A program made the translations under genes and the position numbers. This document shows, one piece after another, positions 44,941-55,338 of a stretch of DNA of 64,000 nt. Origin of the DNA: an uncultured Paracoccaceae bacterium (GTDB lineage Bacteria; Pseudomonadota; Alphaproteobacteria; Rhodobacterales; Rhodobacteraceae); NCBI GenBank assembly GCA_938002605.1, contig CALLAF010000004.1, forward strand, positions 124,001 to 188,000. Reading direction: 5' to 3'. Each line of letters begins with the position of its first letter. Position 1 is the stretch's first letter. The notes below the pieces were generated by a model. The model was not told the origin of the DNA, ran no database searches, and worked only from the letters and a program-made list of their open reading frames with translations.

Positions 44941-45557
44941 GACAAACGAGCCTCCAGTGCTTCAACACCTGCTTTGGTCAGGACAAGCGTGTCTGACTTC
45001 AGGATGTCGTAAACGTTCGCGCCTTGCGACGGAAGAACGTTCAAAGTTGTGATGTTAGCAGCTGCCTTTTTGAAGTCAGCACTGACTTCGGCGCCATCGA
45101 TGATCAGGGCACGTTTCCAACCCAACGCACCAACCTGTTTGGCCAGCGCAGATGTTTTAGTGTCTGTGACGTTGATGTCGTCGATGATGACCAGCTCGCC
45201 TGCGGCCACTTTCGCGGACAGTGCGTGCTTAAGGCCAAGCTTGCGGAACTTCTTTGTCAGCTCGTGTGCGTGGCTACGTGGGGTTGGCCCCTTGTAGATA
45301 CCACCAGACCGGAAGATCGGTGCACCACGGGACCCGTGACGTGCGCCACCAGTACCTTTTTGGCGATAGATCTTCTTGGTTGAGTAAGACACTTCAGAAC
45401 GACCAAGCACATCGTGTGTACCTGCCATTGCTTTGTTACGCTGCCAGCGCACAACGCGGTGCAAGATGTCCTTGCGTGGCTCAAGACCAAAGATCTCGTC
45501 GTTCAGTTCGACGGAACCAGCAGCCTTGCCGTCCAATTTGATTGCATCAGCCTTCAT
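44937..45557 (-). CDS. rplD: 50S ribosomal protein L4
   Basis: 206 residues from the ATG at 45557, inside the last codons of rpl[21 protein letters not shown] is the L4 extended loop lining the exit tunnel; [20 protein letters not shown] precedes it. A longer frame to 45665 would read through rplC and is not used. In enterobacteria L4 is the S10 operon autoregulator; whether it acts here is unknown. Confidence 0.97.
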   Translation of the reverse strand: MKADAIKLDGKAAGSVELNDEIFGLEPRKDILHRVVRWQRNKAMAGTHDVLGRSEVSYSTKKIYRQKGTGGARHGSRGAPIFRSGGIYKGPTPRSHAHELTKKFRKLGLKHALSAKVAAGELVIIDDINVTDTKTSALAKQVGALGWKRALIIDGAEVSADFKKAAANITTLNVLPSQGANVYDILKSDTLVLTKAGVEALEARLS

Positions 45558-46284
45558 TGTTTTCGCCTCCCTCAACTGGAGCATCGGTTTGATCAGCAGC
45601 TTTCGCAGCAGAACGCAGAGCAGCCGGGTAAACAACACCTTCAGGAGCCGCTTTTTTAACCGCATCCTTAACAGTCACCCAACCACCTTTGGAGCCAGGA
45701 ACAGCGCCTTTGACCATGATGATACCACGGTCAGCGTCTGTCTTGATGACTTGGAGGTTTTGAGTAGTGACTTTCGCCGCACCCATGTGACCAGCCATTT
45801 TCTTGCCTTTGAAAACCTTACCGGGATCCTGACACTGACCAGTTGAACCGTGCGAACGGTGTGAGATCGAAACACCGTGTGTCGCGCGCAAACCACCAAA
45901 GTTGTGGCGCTTCATCGCACCAGCAAAACCTTTACCGATAGACGTACCGCATACGTCAACGTATTGGCCTTCAAGGTAGTGATCAGCAGTGATTTCTTCA
46001 CCAACAGCGATCAGGTTTTCTTCGGTCACGCGGAACTCAGCAACTTTGCGCTTTGGTTCTACTTTTGCCGCAGCAAAGTGGCCGCGCATCGCTTGTGATG
46101 TGCGCTTTGCTTTGGCTGTGCCGGCACCCAGCTGAACAGCTGTGTAACCATTGCTGTCAGCAGTGCGCTGCGCAACAACCTGCAGATTTTCGAGAGAAAG
46201 AACAGTTACAGGAATCTGCTTGCCGTCTTCCATGAAAAGCCGGGTCATGCCGACTTTCTTTGCGATAAGTCCAGTACGGAGCAT
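45547..46284 (-). CDS. rplC: 50S ribosomal protein L3
   Basis: 245 residues: [60 protein letters not shown] and [17 protein letters not shown], all standard uL3, with a C-terminal Ala/Asp/Glu extension ([15 protein letters not shown]) as in other Rhodobacteraceae. It starts 12 bases after the rpsJ stop. Confidence 0.97.
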   Translation of the reverse strand: MLRTGLIAKKVGMTRLFMEDGKQIPVTVLSLENLQVVAQRTADSNGYTAVQLGAGTAKAKRTSQAMRGHFAAAKVEPKRKVAEFRVTEENLIAVGEEITADHYLEGQYVDVCGTSIGKGFAGAMKRHNFGGLRATHGVSISHRSHGSTGQCQDPGKVFKGKKMAGHMGAAKVTTQNLQVIKTDADRGIIMVKGAVPGSKGGWVTVKDAVKKAAPEGVVYPAALRSAAKAADQTDAPVEGGENNEG

Positions 46285-46296
46285 ATGTTCTACCCC

Positions 46297-46608
46297 TTAT
46301 ACTGAAATCTGGACGTCAACACCGGCGGCCAGATCGAGCTTCATCAGCGCGTCTACGGTCTGTGGTGTTGGGTCGATGATATCGAGAAGACGCTTGTGCG
46401 TACGGATCTCGAACTGATCGCGAGATTTCTTGTCAACGTGTGGACCACGCAAAACAGTGAACTTTTCGATCTTGTTTGGAAGTGGGATCGGACCACGCAC
46501 AGATGCGCCAGTGCGCTTTGCTGTGCTAACGATTTCTTGCGTGCTTGCATCAAGCACCCGGAAATCAAACGCCTTCAGGCGGATGCGGATGTTTTGGCTC
46601 TGCGCCAT
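46297..46608 (-). CDS. rpsJ: 30S ribosomal protein S10
   Basis: 103 residues: [40 protein letters not shown] and [20 protein letters not shown] are uS10. The ATG at 46608 has AAGGG about 9 bases upstream; the ORF extends to 46617 without better support. First gene of a four-gene ribosomal transcript. A good promoter (46732-46760) and a terminator-like hairpin (46693-46716) lie in its leader. Confidence 0.96.
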   Translation of the reverse strand: MAQSQNIRIRLKAFDFRVLDASTQEIVSTAKRTGASVRGPIPLPNKIEKFTVLRGPHVDKKSRDQFEIRTHKRLLDIIDPTPQTVDALMKLDLAAGVDVQISV

Positions 46609-46692
46609 ATTCATCACCCTTTTTCTAGGGCCTAGATCGGAGAGGAAGACCCCCGCTCATCGAAGGCCCTCATCGCGTCTTTTATCCAACTT

Positions 46693-46716
46693 AAAAAGGG
46701 CACGCAGCGCGCACCC
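46693..46716 (-). terminator. Hairpin with T-run in rpsJ leader (attenuator or lipoprotein terminator)
   Basis: On the minus strand GGGTGCGC-GCT-GCGTGCCC (8-bp stem with two G-U pairs) is followed by TTTTT. It lies only about 10 bases after the predicted transcription start of the S10 promoter, so it could attenuate rpsJ transcription, or simply end the lipoprotein transcript 71 bases earlier. Confidence 0.6.
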
Positions 46717-46731
46717 TGATTGGATTTTGGT

Positions 46732-46760
46732 TCTATAGGGGGAGTCGGGCGGTGTGGCAA
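46732..46760 (-). promoter_or_regulatory. Promoter for rpsJ-rplC-rplD-rplW
   Basis: Minus strand TTGCCA (46760-46755), 17-base spacer, TATAGA (46737-46732). The best sigma70-type promoter seen in the window by eye; it lies between the lipoprotein gene and rpsJ. Confidence 0.7.
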
Positions 46761-46786
46761 GGGGCTAAAACTTCCCATACCAAGAA

Positions 46787-47212
46787 TTAGCTACCCAACA
46801 TCCAAGGGCCAGACAAACAGGATAGGTCAGTGCGCCACCCAACAAAACGTCCGCTCACTTTTGAACGAAGCTCGTTCAAATCTGCGGTCATGATATCACC
46901 TCCGAGCATACCAAGAATGCCCGGCATGAAGGTCGCTTCACATCCTGACACCGCGGTCGCTGCCGCTTTGATTTGCGCGGCCGTGTAAGGTTCATCGGTC
47001 CCAACCTGATCGACAAGCGCGTAACTGCGATCATCGATCACCGCAACCCGGAACGAAAGCCCCGAAATTTGCACAGTTTGCGCGCTACGCAAAGCCGCAT
47101 CGCTGCGCGCGATGTTCTCGGCTCTTTGTTCACGTTGCTCTTCCGTCTGAGGTGCATTGCTGCACGCTGTAACTAACAGCGCCGCAAGGGAAAGTGATAC
47201 AATCGTTTTCAT
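46787..47212 (-). CDS. Putative lipoprotein, unknown function
   Basis: 141 residues: signal peptide KTIVSLSLAALLVTACSNAP with lipobox LVTAC, so probably anchored to a membrane by a lipidated Cys. The mature part has an acidic Gln/Glu/Arg linker (QTEEQREQRAENIARSD) and a small domain (QISGLSFRVAVIDDRSYALV) with one further cysteine pair (GCEATF and LSCLSG). No family recognised. Lies 30 bases downstream of another small lipoprotein gene. Confidence 0.75.
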   Translation of the reverse strand: MKTIVSLSLAALLVTACSNAPQTEEQREQRAENIARSDAALRSAQTVQISGLSFRVAVIDDRSYALVDQVGTDEPYTAAQIKAAATAVSGCEATFMPGILGMLGGDIMTADLNELRSKVSGRFVGWRTDLSCLSGPWMLGS

Positions 47213-47242
47213 GCTTTATTGGCCTTCAAATTGTTCAGTTGC

Positions 47243-47497
47243 TCAGCTGGTACATGTCGCTGAAAATGTCCCGGAGCCATCAGGCAGAAGAGTCACGACA
47301 AGGTTTTCTGTGGCTTCGCTCGGCTCACAGACAGCTCCTAGACCGCTTCTACCAATCTCTTCCGCGGACCAGTTTGACCCAAACCTCCCGGTCACACTAT
47401 TGCCATCACGGTTCTGAGTGAGCAGATTCGGTGAGGTTCCACTACTACAGGCTGCCACAAGTGTAAGTAGACCAACGGACCAATAGGCTGACTTCAT
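47243..47497 (-). CDS. Small putative lipoprotein
   Basis: 84 residues: KSAYWSVGLLTLVAACSSGT with lipobox LVAAC, then a short mature region with two Cys (GAVCEPSEATENLVV and SATCTS at the end). The ATG is preceded by AAGGAGAAAACAAC. Same strand as and 30 bases before the other lipoprotein. Not recognised. Together they interrupt the usual tuf-rpsJ adjacency. Confidence 0.68.
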   Translation of the reverse strand: MKSAYWSVGLLTLVAACSSGTSPNLLTQNRDGNSVTGRFGSNWSAEEIGRSGLGAVCEPSEATENLVVTLLPDGSGTFSATCTS

Positions 47498-47580
47498 GTT
47501 GTTTTCTCCTTTTGGAAAACAGCTATAAGTTGCTCCCGTTCCGCACCAGCCCCAATTTCAATATTTGCACCACGAGCAGA

Positions 47581-47614
47581 AAAAAAAGGCCGCCTCGTTT
47601 TCGAGACGGCCTTT
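47581..47614 (-). terminator. Terminator after tuf
   Basis: Minus-strand AAAGGCCGTCTCG-AAAA-CGAGGCGGCCTTT, 13-bp stem with one mismatch, followed by seven T. Ends the tuf transcript. Confidence 0.9.
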
Positions 47615-47630
47615 AGTTTATTTTGCGTGA

Positions 47631-47648
47631 GGTGGGTCGAGACCCACC
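47631..47648. repeat. Short palindromic repeat, copy 1 (GGTGGGTCGAGACCCACC)
   Basis: Perfect 8-bp arms around GA, followed by CTACG, in the 3-prime flank of tuf. The same design (GGTGGATCAAGATCCACC then CTACG) occurs at 53121-53138. Probably a member of a dispersed REP-like family. Confidence 0.7.
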
Positions 47649-47655
47649 CTACGGC

Positions 47656-48831
<1,176 letters not shown>

Positions 48832-48886
48832 TTCACAGGGCCCTTAATTTTGAGGGGCCATTGCGGCCCGGTCCAACATCGCGGGC

Positions 48887-48915
48887 GATGTACTTGGAAT
48901 CAGCCCAGAAATCAA
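48887..48915 (-). promoter_or_regulatory. Candidate tuf promoter
   Basis: Minus-strand TTGATT (48915-48910), 17-base spacer, TACATC (48892-48887), about 50 bases before the tuf start. Another TATAGC further upstream is possible. Moderate match only. Confidence 0.4.
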
Positions 48916-49061
48916 GCCAATATCGCCGAATTTCAAATGCCGGGGCATTCATGCTATACCCCAGCCAATCACCCCGAAAAATTGCAGGGGAAACTTGGCG
49001 CGTTTTCTGACGGCATTCCAATTTGGCGGCGACGCAATCGTGATTGATCTGCACCGATGAC

Positions 49062-51368
49062 CTAGTTGAATTTATTGTCACGCGGGAACCCGCGTGGGGC
49101 CATTCGCCCAGCGCTGGCCCGTTTGCCAGTCCATTCAGCCAATTCGGTCTCGGTGCGTGTCCGCCCTGCAGGGTCAAGCCAACTCAGCCCGTCGGCCCGC
49201 GTAAACGTCGTTGCGTCAGACATGCCGCCATCTTTGTATTTTTGCAGACGAACGCCTTTGCCGCGGCCCATTTCCGGCAATTCATCCAGCGGGAATACGA
49301 GCACCTTGCGGTTTTCGCCAACCACAGCGACGAAATCACCGTCAATGCGCTTACACACCTTTGCGGCACCGCTGGCCACGTTCAGGACCTGTTTGCCGTT
49401 TTTGGTTTGGGCCACAACATCCGCTTCTGGCACGATAAAACCGTTGCCTTCTGCAGAGGCAAGCAACAGCTTTGCATCCGGCTGATGCACAAGGATATCA
49501 ATGATTTCAGTTTCATTAGGTAGATCAACCATGAGCCGCAAAGGTTCGCCCATACCGCGCCCGCCCGGCAGGTTCGCTGCTGATACAGTATAAAAGCGAC
49601 CATTGGCCCCAAAGACCAACAGACGGTCCGTGGTTTCCGCATGGAAGATGAACCGTGGCCCATCACCATCTTTGAATTTTAGCTCACGCGAAAGGTCGAT
49701 ATGCCCGGTCATCGCGCGGATCCAGCCCATTTGTGAGCAAACAACAGTAATCGGTTCCTTGTCGATCATCGCTTCGAGCGGCACATCAACCACTTCGGCA
49801 GCCTTGGCGAATTGTGTGCGCCGGGCACCGCCGAGACTGTCGCGGCCAAATGTCTTGCGGGTTTCGCGCAGCTGTTCCGCGATCTTAGCCCATTGCAGAT
49901 CACCGCTTGCCAATAATTCTTCGATGCCAGCACGTTCAGCGCGCAAAGCATCACGTTCGGCGATCAGTTCCATTTCTTCAAGGCGACGCAGACTGCGCAG
50001 GCGCATGTTCAAAATGGCTTCGGCTTGGGTTTCGGTCAGCGAAACCTCGGGGTCAAGGCCCGTTGGCGATTTGTAATCAGCCTCGGATGTCGCGCGCACA
50101 TGGGTCTTGGCCCAATCTTCCGCGATCAGTGCCTTTTTCGGGTCATCGTCATAGCGGATGATGTCGATCACGCGATCCAGATGCAGGAAGGCAATGATAA
50201 AACCTTCCAAGACCTCAAGCCGGTGATCAATCTTTTCAAGCCGGTACTGGCTGCGACGGGTCAGAACATCGCGGCGGTGATCAAGGAAAGCGCGCAGCAC
50301 TTCCTTGAGCGAACATACTTTCGGCGTCACCCCATCAATCAGCACGTTCATGTTCAAGCTGAACCGGGTTTCAAGGTCAGAGTTGCGGAACAGCATCCCC
50401 ATCATGACCTCTGGATCGACGGTTTTCGCGCGCGGCTCCAGCACGATGCGGATATCTTCGGCGGACTCGTCACGCACATCAGCAAGTAAAGGCACCTTCT
50501 TAAGCTGGATCACTTCGGCCAGCTTTTCGATCAGTTTCGACTTTTGCACCTGATAGGGGATTTCAGTAACAACGATTTGCCATGTGCCACGACCAAGATC
50601 CTCGACCTCCCATTTGGCGCGCAGACGAAACGCCCCACGCCCGGTGCTATAGGCGGTTGCAATGTTTTCTTCGGGTTCGACAATCACGCCGCCGGTTGGA
50701 AAATCCGGACCCGGGATGTAGTTAAGCAATGTATCATCACGCGCATCAGGCGTTTTGATCAGGTGCAAACACGCATCAATCAATTCATGCAAATTATGGG
50801 GCGGGATATTGGTGGCCATGCCAACGGCGATCCCTGTGGACCCGTTTGCAAGCAGGTTCGGGAATGTCGCAGGCAACACGGCAGGTTCTGTCAGACGGCC
50901 ATCATAGTTGTCACGAAAATCAACCGAATCCTCAGAAAGCCCTTCAAGCAGCGCCTCTGCGGCGGCGGTCATCCGCGCCTCTGTATACCGCGACGCGGCA
51001 GGGTTATCGCCGTCGATATTGCCAAAGTTCCCTTGGCCATCGACCAGCGGGTAGCGCACGTTGAAATCTTGAGCCAAGCGCGCCATCGCATCATAAATCG
51101 CGGCATCACCGTGCGGGTGAAAATCGCCCATCGTGTCGCCGCTGATCTTAGCAGACTTTAAGAACCCGCCGGTTGGAGACAGGCGCAGTCGGTTCATGGC
51201 ATATAAGATACGCCGGTGAACTGGTTTCAGCCCATCGCGCGCATCGGGCAAGGCACGGTGCATGATCGTCGACAGCGCATAGGTCAGATAGCGATCGCCA
51301 ATCGCCTTGCGCAAAGTTTCGGTCGTATCGATGGGGCCCATAGCCGGGTCGCTGGTCTGATCAGTCAT
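49062..51368 (-). CDS. parC: DNA topoisomerase IV subunit A
   Basis: 768 residues from the ATG at 51368. Catalytic Tyr in AASRYTEARMT, preceded by GNFGNIDGDNPAAS; start region YLTYALSTIMHRALPDARDG; GDTMGDFHPHGDAAIYDAMA. C-terminal beta-pinwheel repeats lack the GyrA box (QRRGG-type) and match ParC. With ParE it decatenates chromosomes. It lies upstream of tuf on the same strand. Confidence 0.95.
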   Translation of the reverse strand: MTDQTSDPAMGPIDTTETLRKAIGDRYLTYALSTIMHRALPDARDGLKPVHRRILYAMNRLRLSPTGGFLKSAKISGDTMGDFHPHGDAAIYDAMARLAQDFNVRYPLVDGQGNFGNIDGDNPAASRYTEARMTAAAEALLEGLSEDSVDFRDNYDGRLTEPAVLPATFPNLLANGSTGIAVGMATNIPPHNLHELIDACLHLIKTPDARDDTLLNYIPGPDFPTGGVIVEPEENIATAYSTGRGAFRLRAKWEVEDLGRGTWQIVVTEIPYQVQKSKLIEKLAEVIQLKKVPLLADVRDESAEDIRIVLEPRAKTVDPEVMMGMLFRNSDLETRFSLNMNVLIDGVTPKVCSLKEVLRAFLDHRRDVLTRRSQYRLEKIDHRLEVLEGFIIAFLHLDRVIDIIRYDDDPKKALIAEDWAKTHVRATSEADYKSPTGLDPEVSLTETQAEAILNMRLRSLRRLEEMELIAERDALRAERAGIEELLASGDLQWAKIAEQLRETRKTFGRDSLGGARRTQFAKAAEVVDVPLEAMIDKEPITVVCSQMGWIRAMTGHIDLSRELKFKDGDGPRFIFHAETTDRLLVFGANGRFYTVSAANLPGGRGMGEPLRLMVDLPNETEIIDILVHQPDAKLLLASAEGNGFIVPEADVVAQTKNGKQVLNVASGAAKVCKRIDGDFVAVVGENRKVLVFPLDELPEMGRGKGVRLQKYKDGGMSDATTFTRADGLSWLDPAGRTRTETELAEWTGKRASAGRMAPRGFPRDNKFN

Positions 51369-51462
51369 AGGGTTTGGTTTAGCGGCGCACATTTACCGCG
51401 TAAAGCATAGAAACGGGCACTGAACGCTTGTGGCATCGCGACGAACCCGGCACATATGCGCT

Positions 51463-52290
51463 ATGACACAGAAAACAATACTGATTACAGGCTGCTCAAG
51501 CGGCATTGGATATGACGCGGCACATGGGTTGCGCGCAGCGGGCTGGCGGGTTTTTGCAAGCTGCCGCCAACAAAAAGACTGCGACCGGATGATCGCCGAA
51601 GGTTTTGATAGCCCGCTGATCGATTACGCCGACGAGGCAAGCATCACGGCCGGGCTAGCAGATGTCTTGGCCGTCACAGGTGGCACGTTAGACGCGCTTT
51701 ATAATAACGGCGCCTTCGCCTGCCCCGGTGCAGTGGAGGACCTACCAACGGGCGCGTTGCGAGAAATCTATGAGGTCAATGTATTTGGCTATCACGCGCT
51801 GACGCGCCAGGTGATCCCCGTGATGCGTGCCCAAGGTCATGGGCGGATCATCAATTGTTCGTCCGTGTTGGGGCTGGTTGGCATGAAATGGCGCGGGGCC
51901 TATGTATCAACGAAATTCGCGCTTGAAGGACTAACGGATGTGTTGCGGATTGAAATGCTGGGCACCCCGATCAAAGTCATCCTGATCGAACCCGGCCCGA
52001 TCACATCAGACATCCGCCAAAACGCAATCCCGCATTTTGAAAAATGGGTTGATTGGGAAAAATCCGCGCGCGTCGACGAATATAAAGACATATTGTCACG
52101 GCTTTACACCGACAGCGGGCCGGATCAATTTGAGCTGCCCGCATCGGCCGTGACCAAAAAGCTCTTGCATGCGTTGACCGCCAAGCACCCCAAGCCGCGC
52201 TACTATGTGACAACACCGACCTATCTTATGGGCGCGTTGCGGCGTATCTTGCCGACGCGGTGGTTGGACGCATTGATTTTACGTGGCTAA
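51463..52290 (+). CDS. SDR family oxidoreductase
   Basis: 275 residues from the ATG at 51463. Classical SDR: TGCSSGIGYDAAHGLRAAGW (cofactor), NNGAFACPGAVEDL, catalytic Ser in NCSSVLGLVGMKWRG, and YVSTKFALEGLTDVL (Tyr-x-x-x-Lys). C-terminal segment KPRYYVTTPTYLMGALRRIL resembles the retinol/steroid-dehydrogenase-like SDRs. Substrate unknown. It is divergent from parC and about 42 bases before a small membrane protein. Confidence 0.88.
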   Translation: MTQKTILITGCSSGIGYDAAHGLRAAGWRVFASCRQQKDCDRMIAEGFDSPLIDYADEASITAGLADVLAVTGGTLDALYNNGAFACPGAVEDLPTGALREIYEVNVFGYHALTRQVIPVMRAQGHGRIINCSSVLGLVGMKWRGAYVSTKFALEGLTDVLRIEMLGTPIKVILIEPGPITSDIRQNAIPHFEKWVDWEKSARVDEYKDILSRLYTDSGPDQFELPASAVTKKLLHALTAKHPKPRYYVTTPTYLMGALRRILPTRWLDALILRG

Positions 52291-52332
52291 CCGCTACATC
52301 GCAGGGAACCGAACCCGAAAAGGATGACAGAG

Positions 52333-52539
52333 ATGGCAAATGACCCGTTTTTTTGGATTGTAGCAGTTTCAGCGCTCGCTGTTCTGGTGATCCTCATGTT
52401 TGGGATCGGCACATTTGCTAAAGGGGGCGAATTTAACCGCAAACATGCCAACAAGATCATGCGTTGGCGGATTGGGGCGCAGTTTCTCGCCGTCGTCTTA
52501 ATCGTCGCATTTGCGTATCTGCGCAGCACAGGGGGCTAA
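52333..52539 (+). CDS. HIG1-like twin transmembrane protein
   Basis: 68 residues from the ATG at 52333; AAGGA is directly against the upstream ATG (52324) but 9 bases from this one, so this start is preferred. Two membrane helices, FFWIVAVSALAVLVILMFGI and FLAVVLIVAFAYL, joined by the loop GEFNRKHANKIMRWRIGAQ, whose spaced basic residues are typical of HIG1-domain proteins. These associate with respiratory complexes. Four bases before the cobalamin adenosyltransferase gene. Confidence 0.8.
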   Translation: MANDPFFWIVAVSALAVLVILMFGIGTFAKGGEFNRKHANKIMRWRIGAQFLAVVLIVAFAYLRSTGG

Positions 52540-52542
52540 TCC

Positions 52543-53115
52543 ATGGTTGTCCTCAATAAAATCTACACTAAATCCGGCGACGCTGGAGAGACGGCTTTGG
52601 GCAATGGCAGCCGGGTTGCGAAACATGATCTGCGCGTAAACGCCTACGGCACCGTTGACGAAACAAACGCAACAGTCGGGTTGGCGCGCTTGCATGCAAC
52701 CGGCGAAATGGATGCCCAACTGGCGATGATCCAGAACGATCTGTTTGATCTGGGCGCAGACCTGTGTCGCCCCGATATGGACAAAGATGCAGATGCCGAA
52801 TACCCGCCGCTGCGCATGTCCGGCGCGCAAGTAAGCCGCCTAGAGATCGAAATCGACGCAATGACAGCGCAGGTTGATCCTTTGCGCAGTTTTGTTCTAC
52901 CGGGCGGATCTGCGCTTGCCGCGCATCTGCATTTGTGCCGCACTGTGTCACGCAGGGCCGAACGGTTGGTTGTGGAACTGGCGGGCACCGAAGACGTGAA
53001 CCCTGTAGCAGTGAAATACCTGAACCGCGTTTCAGATTGGTTTTTCCAAGCCAGCCGCATTGCAAATGCCAACGGCAAAGAAGACGTGCTATGGGTGCCA
53101 GGCGCAAACCGCTAA
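52543..53115 (+). CDS. Cob(I)yrinic acid a,c-diamide adenosyltransferase (PduO-type)
   Basis: 190 residues: NKIYTKSGDAGETALGNGSR (ATP-binding N-terminus), KHDLRVNAYGTVDETNATVG, LPGGSALAAHLHLCRTVSRR and VKYLNRVSDWFFQASR. Transfers the adenosyl group of ATP to cob(I)alamin, making adenosylcobalamin for enzymes such as methylmalonyl-CoA mutase. Four-base gap from the HIG1-like gene; its stop is followed by a REP-like palindrome. Confidence 0.94.
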   Translation: MVVLNKIYTKSGDAGETALGNGSRVAKHDLRVNAYGTVDETNATVGLARLHATGEMDAQLAMIQNDLFDLGADLCRPDMDKDADAEYPPLRMSGAQVSRLEIEIDAMTAQVDPLRSFVLPGGSALAAHLHLCRTVSRRAERLVVELAGTEDVNPVAVKYLNRVSDWFFQASRIANANGKEDVLWVPGANR

Positions 53116-53120
53116 GGGGC

Positions 53121-53138
53121 GGTGGATCAAGATCCACC
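53121..53138. repeat. Short palindromic repeat, copy 2 (GGTGGATCAAGATCCACC)
   Basis: Perfect 8-bp arms around AA, followed by CTACG, 6 bases after the adenosyltransferase stop. Same design as 47631-47648; arms differ by compensating changes. Confidence 0.7.
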
Positions 53139-53453
53139 CTACGCGCACGGAGCAATGAATCGCATTGCATGAACTCGACGAGTTTTGCGCCAAATAGGGA
53201 AATCTTCTAATGCCAGTTTAGAGCTGTCTAATAGTGCCAGATTTTTGAAACGCAACTGACCGCGCGCATGATCCAAGCAATGCCCCAAAGTAAAGAAATC
53301 ATAGACACACCTTTCCGGACTGGCGCAAAGCATCAAATACTATACAATAATGACAATATATTAAGTGAAAATTTTGCTTTTCACCCCGAAAAATGCGCGT
53401 TCCAAAACACCCGCCAGTCAAGCCCTCTAAAACGCTGTCCAGCTTCAGCCACC

Positions 53454-53467
53454 TGACGCAAACGTCA
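53454..53467. promoter_or_regulatory. TGACG-CAAA-CGTCA palindrome upstream of etfB
   Basis: Perfect 5-bp arms with a 4-base spacer, about 115 bases before etfB; a related ACGTGACGTC follows at 53471-53480. Candidate binding site for a regulator of the etf genes. Confidence 0.35.
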
Positions 53468-53581
53468 AGAACGTGACGTCCTAGCCCCTTACCGCGTCGA
53501 TTTTACACTGTTGTCGCCTGTTACGACTCGCTAACACTGTCCCGAGAATAACTACGATCAATTTTCTTAGGAGAAACGCAG

Positions 53582-54340
53582 ATGAAGGTCATCGTACCCG
53601 TCAAGCGCGTGATCGACTATAATGTGAAGGTTCGCGTCAAAGCGGACGGCACAGGCGTCGATCTCGCAAATGTCAAAATGTCCATGAACCCGTTCGATGA
53701 GATTGCCGTCGAAGAGGCGATTCGCCTGCGCGAAGCTGGCAAAGTGGAAGAAGTCATTGCTGTTTCCATCGGCGTGAAACAAGCGCAAGAAACACTGCGC
53801 ACAGCACTGGCAATGGGCGCTGACCGCGCGATTTTGGTTGTTGCGGCAGACGACGTGCACCAAGACATCGAACCTTTGGCTGTTGCGAAAATTCTTGCCG
53901 CGATCGTCAAAGAAGAAGAGCCAGGTCTCGTGCTTTGCGGTAAGCAAGCCATCGACAACGACATGAACGCTACTGGCCAAATGTTGTCTGCACTGCTGGG
54001 CTGGTCACAAGCGACATTCGCCTCCGAAGTGAATTTGGATGGTGACAGCGCCGTGGTCACACGCGAAGTTGACGGCGGCCTTCAGACTATCAAAGTCAAA
54101 ACGCCGACGATCATCAGTGTTGATCTGCGCCTGAACGAACCACGCTATGCGTCGCTGCCCAACATCATGAAGGCGAAGAAAAAGCCGCTTGATGAGAAAA
54201 CACCTGCCGATTACGGCGTTGACGTGACACCGCGCCTGAGCGTGGTCAGCACATCAGAGCCTGCGACACGTCAGGCCGGGATCATCGTTGGATCAGTGGA
54301 TGAACTGGTCGAGAAACTCAAAGAAGCGGGGGCTGTATAA
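53582..54340 (+). CDS. etfB: Electron transfer flavoprotein subunit beta
   Basis: 252 residues: [60 protein letters not shown] (AMP-binding region) and [20 protein letters not shown]. With EtfA carries electrons from acyl-CoA dehydrogenases to ETF-ubiquinone oxidoreductase. AGGAG lies about 9 bases upstream. The stop overlaps the etfA start (TAATG). Confidence 0.97.
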   Translation: MKVIVPVKRVIDYNVKVRVKADGTGVDLANVKMSMNPFDEIAVEEAIRLREAGKVEEVIAVSIGVKQAQETLRTALAMGADRAILVVAADDVHQDIEPLAVAKILAAIVKEEEPGLVLCGKQAIDNDMNATGQMLSALLGWSQATFASEVNLDGDSAVVTREVDGGLQTIKVKTPTIISVDLRLNEPRYASLPNIMKAKKKPLDEKTPADYGVDVTPRLSVVSTSEPATRQAGIIVGSVDELVEKLKEAGAV

Positions 54341-55266
54341 TGGCTGTTCTTCTCCTTGCCGAAGTGAACGACGGCGCCTTGGCCGTTGATGCAACTGCAA
54401 AAGCAGTGACCGCTGCAACCGCATTGGGCGATGTGACCGTGCTTTGCGCCGGTGCGACTGCACAAGCTGCGGCTGACGAAGCGGCGAAAATCGATGGCGT
54501 TGCAAAGGTGCTTTGTGCCGAAGACGCCGCGCTGAACCACCGTCTGGCCGAACCAACCGCTGATTTGATCGTATCGCTTGCTGGCGACTACAGCCACATC
54601 GTTGCCCCAGGCACAACTGACGCGAAAAACATCCTGCCCCGCGTTGCGGCATTGCTTGATGTGATGGTTATTTCTGAAATCACCGCTGTCGTGGACGCCG
54701 ATACATTTGAGCGCCCAATTTACGCAGGTAACGCGATCCAGACTGTGAAATCTGCTGATGCGACCAAAGTCCTGACAATCCGGACCGCTGGTTTTGATGC
54801 GGCTGGCATGGGCGGATCTGCCTCTGTTGAATCCATCGGCGCAGCAGCTGACCCTGCTTTGTCCGAATGGGTTGAAGACAAGGTTGCAGAATCTGATCGC
54901 CCAGAGCTGACATCTGCGGGTGTTGTTGTCTCTGGTGGTCGCGGAGTTGGCTCCGAAGACGACTTTGCCCTGATCGAAAAACTGGCGGATAAACTTGGCG
55001 CCGCCGTTGGCGCATCTCGTGCGGCTGTCGACAGTGGTTATGCGCCCAACGATTGGCAAGTTGGCCAAACCGGCAAGGTGGTTGCACCTGATCTTTACGT
55101 CGCTGTTGGTATCTCGGGTGCGATCCAGCACCTTGCGGGTATGAAAGACAGTAAGATCATCGTCGCGATCAACAAAGACGAAGAAGCACCGATCTTCCAA
55201 GTCGCCGATTACGGTCTGGTCGCAGACCTGTTCGACGCGGTTCCAGAGCTGACAGAAAAGCTGTAA
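54340..55266 (+). CDS. etfA: Electron transfer flavoprotein subunit alpha
   Basis: 308 residues. FAD-binding C-terminal domain: [60 protein letters not shown] and [20 protein letters not shown]. Partner of EtfB. Followed by a clear intrinsic terminator. Confidence 0.97.
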   Translation: MAVLLLAEVNDGALAVDATAKAVTAATALGDVTVLCAGATAQAAADEAAKIDGVAKVLCAEDAALNHRLAEPTADLIVSLAGDYSHIVAPGTTDAKNILPRVAALLDVMVISEITAVVDADTFERPIYAGNAIQTVKSADATKVLTIRTAGFDAAGMGGSASVESIGAAADPALSEWVEDKVAESDRPELTSAGVVVSGGRGVGSEDDFALIEKLADKLGAAVGASRAAVDSGYAPNDWQVGQTGKVVAPDLYVAVGISGAIQHLAGMKDSKIIVAINKDEEAPIFQVADYGLVADLFDAVPELTEKL

Positions 55267-55287
55267 GCGATCTTACACAACCCATTT

Positions 55288-55322
55288 AAAGGGCCTGCTT
55301 GAAAAAGCGGGCCCTTTTTTTG
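55288..55322. terminator. Terminator after etfA
   Basis: AAAGGGCCTGCTT-GAAA-AAGCGGGCCCTTT with a GNRA loop and one mismatch, then a T-run on the plus strand. The A-rich left arm may also let it serve the minus-strand gene ending at 55339. Confidence 0.9.
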
Positions 55323-55338
55323 TTCTAAGGAAACAAAA

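Larger units (their letters stand above)
53116..53581. other. 466-bp intergenic region before etfBA
   Basis: No credible gene; the short frames inside are not conserved-looking and overlap on opposite strands. The left end holds a REP-like palindrome (53121-53138), the middle is very AT-rich (around 53330-53380), and the right end has TGACG-CAAA-CGTCA (53454-53467) with a further GTGACGTC 13 bases on. The etfB promoter should be here. Confidence 0.6.

Noticed and set aside
48832-49061. tRNA-Trp or other tRNA upstream of tuf.
   Set aside because: Often present beside tuf in proteobacteria, but no T-loop or acceptor pairing was found on either strand.
53139-53456. Two short open frames in the etf upstream region.
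   Set aside because: They overlap on opposite strands, lack ribosome sites and show no recognisable protein pattern.
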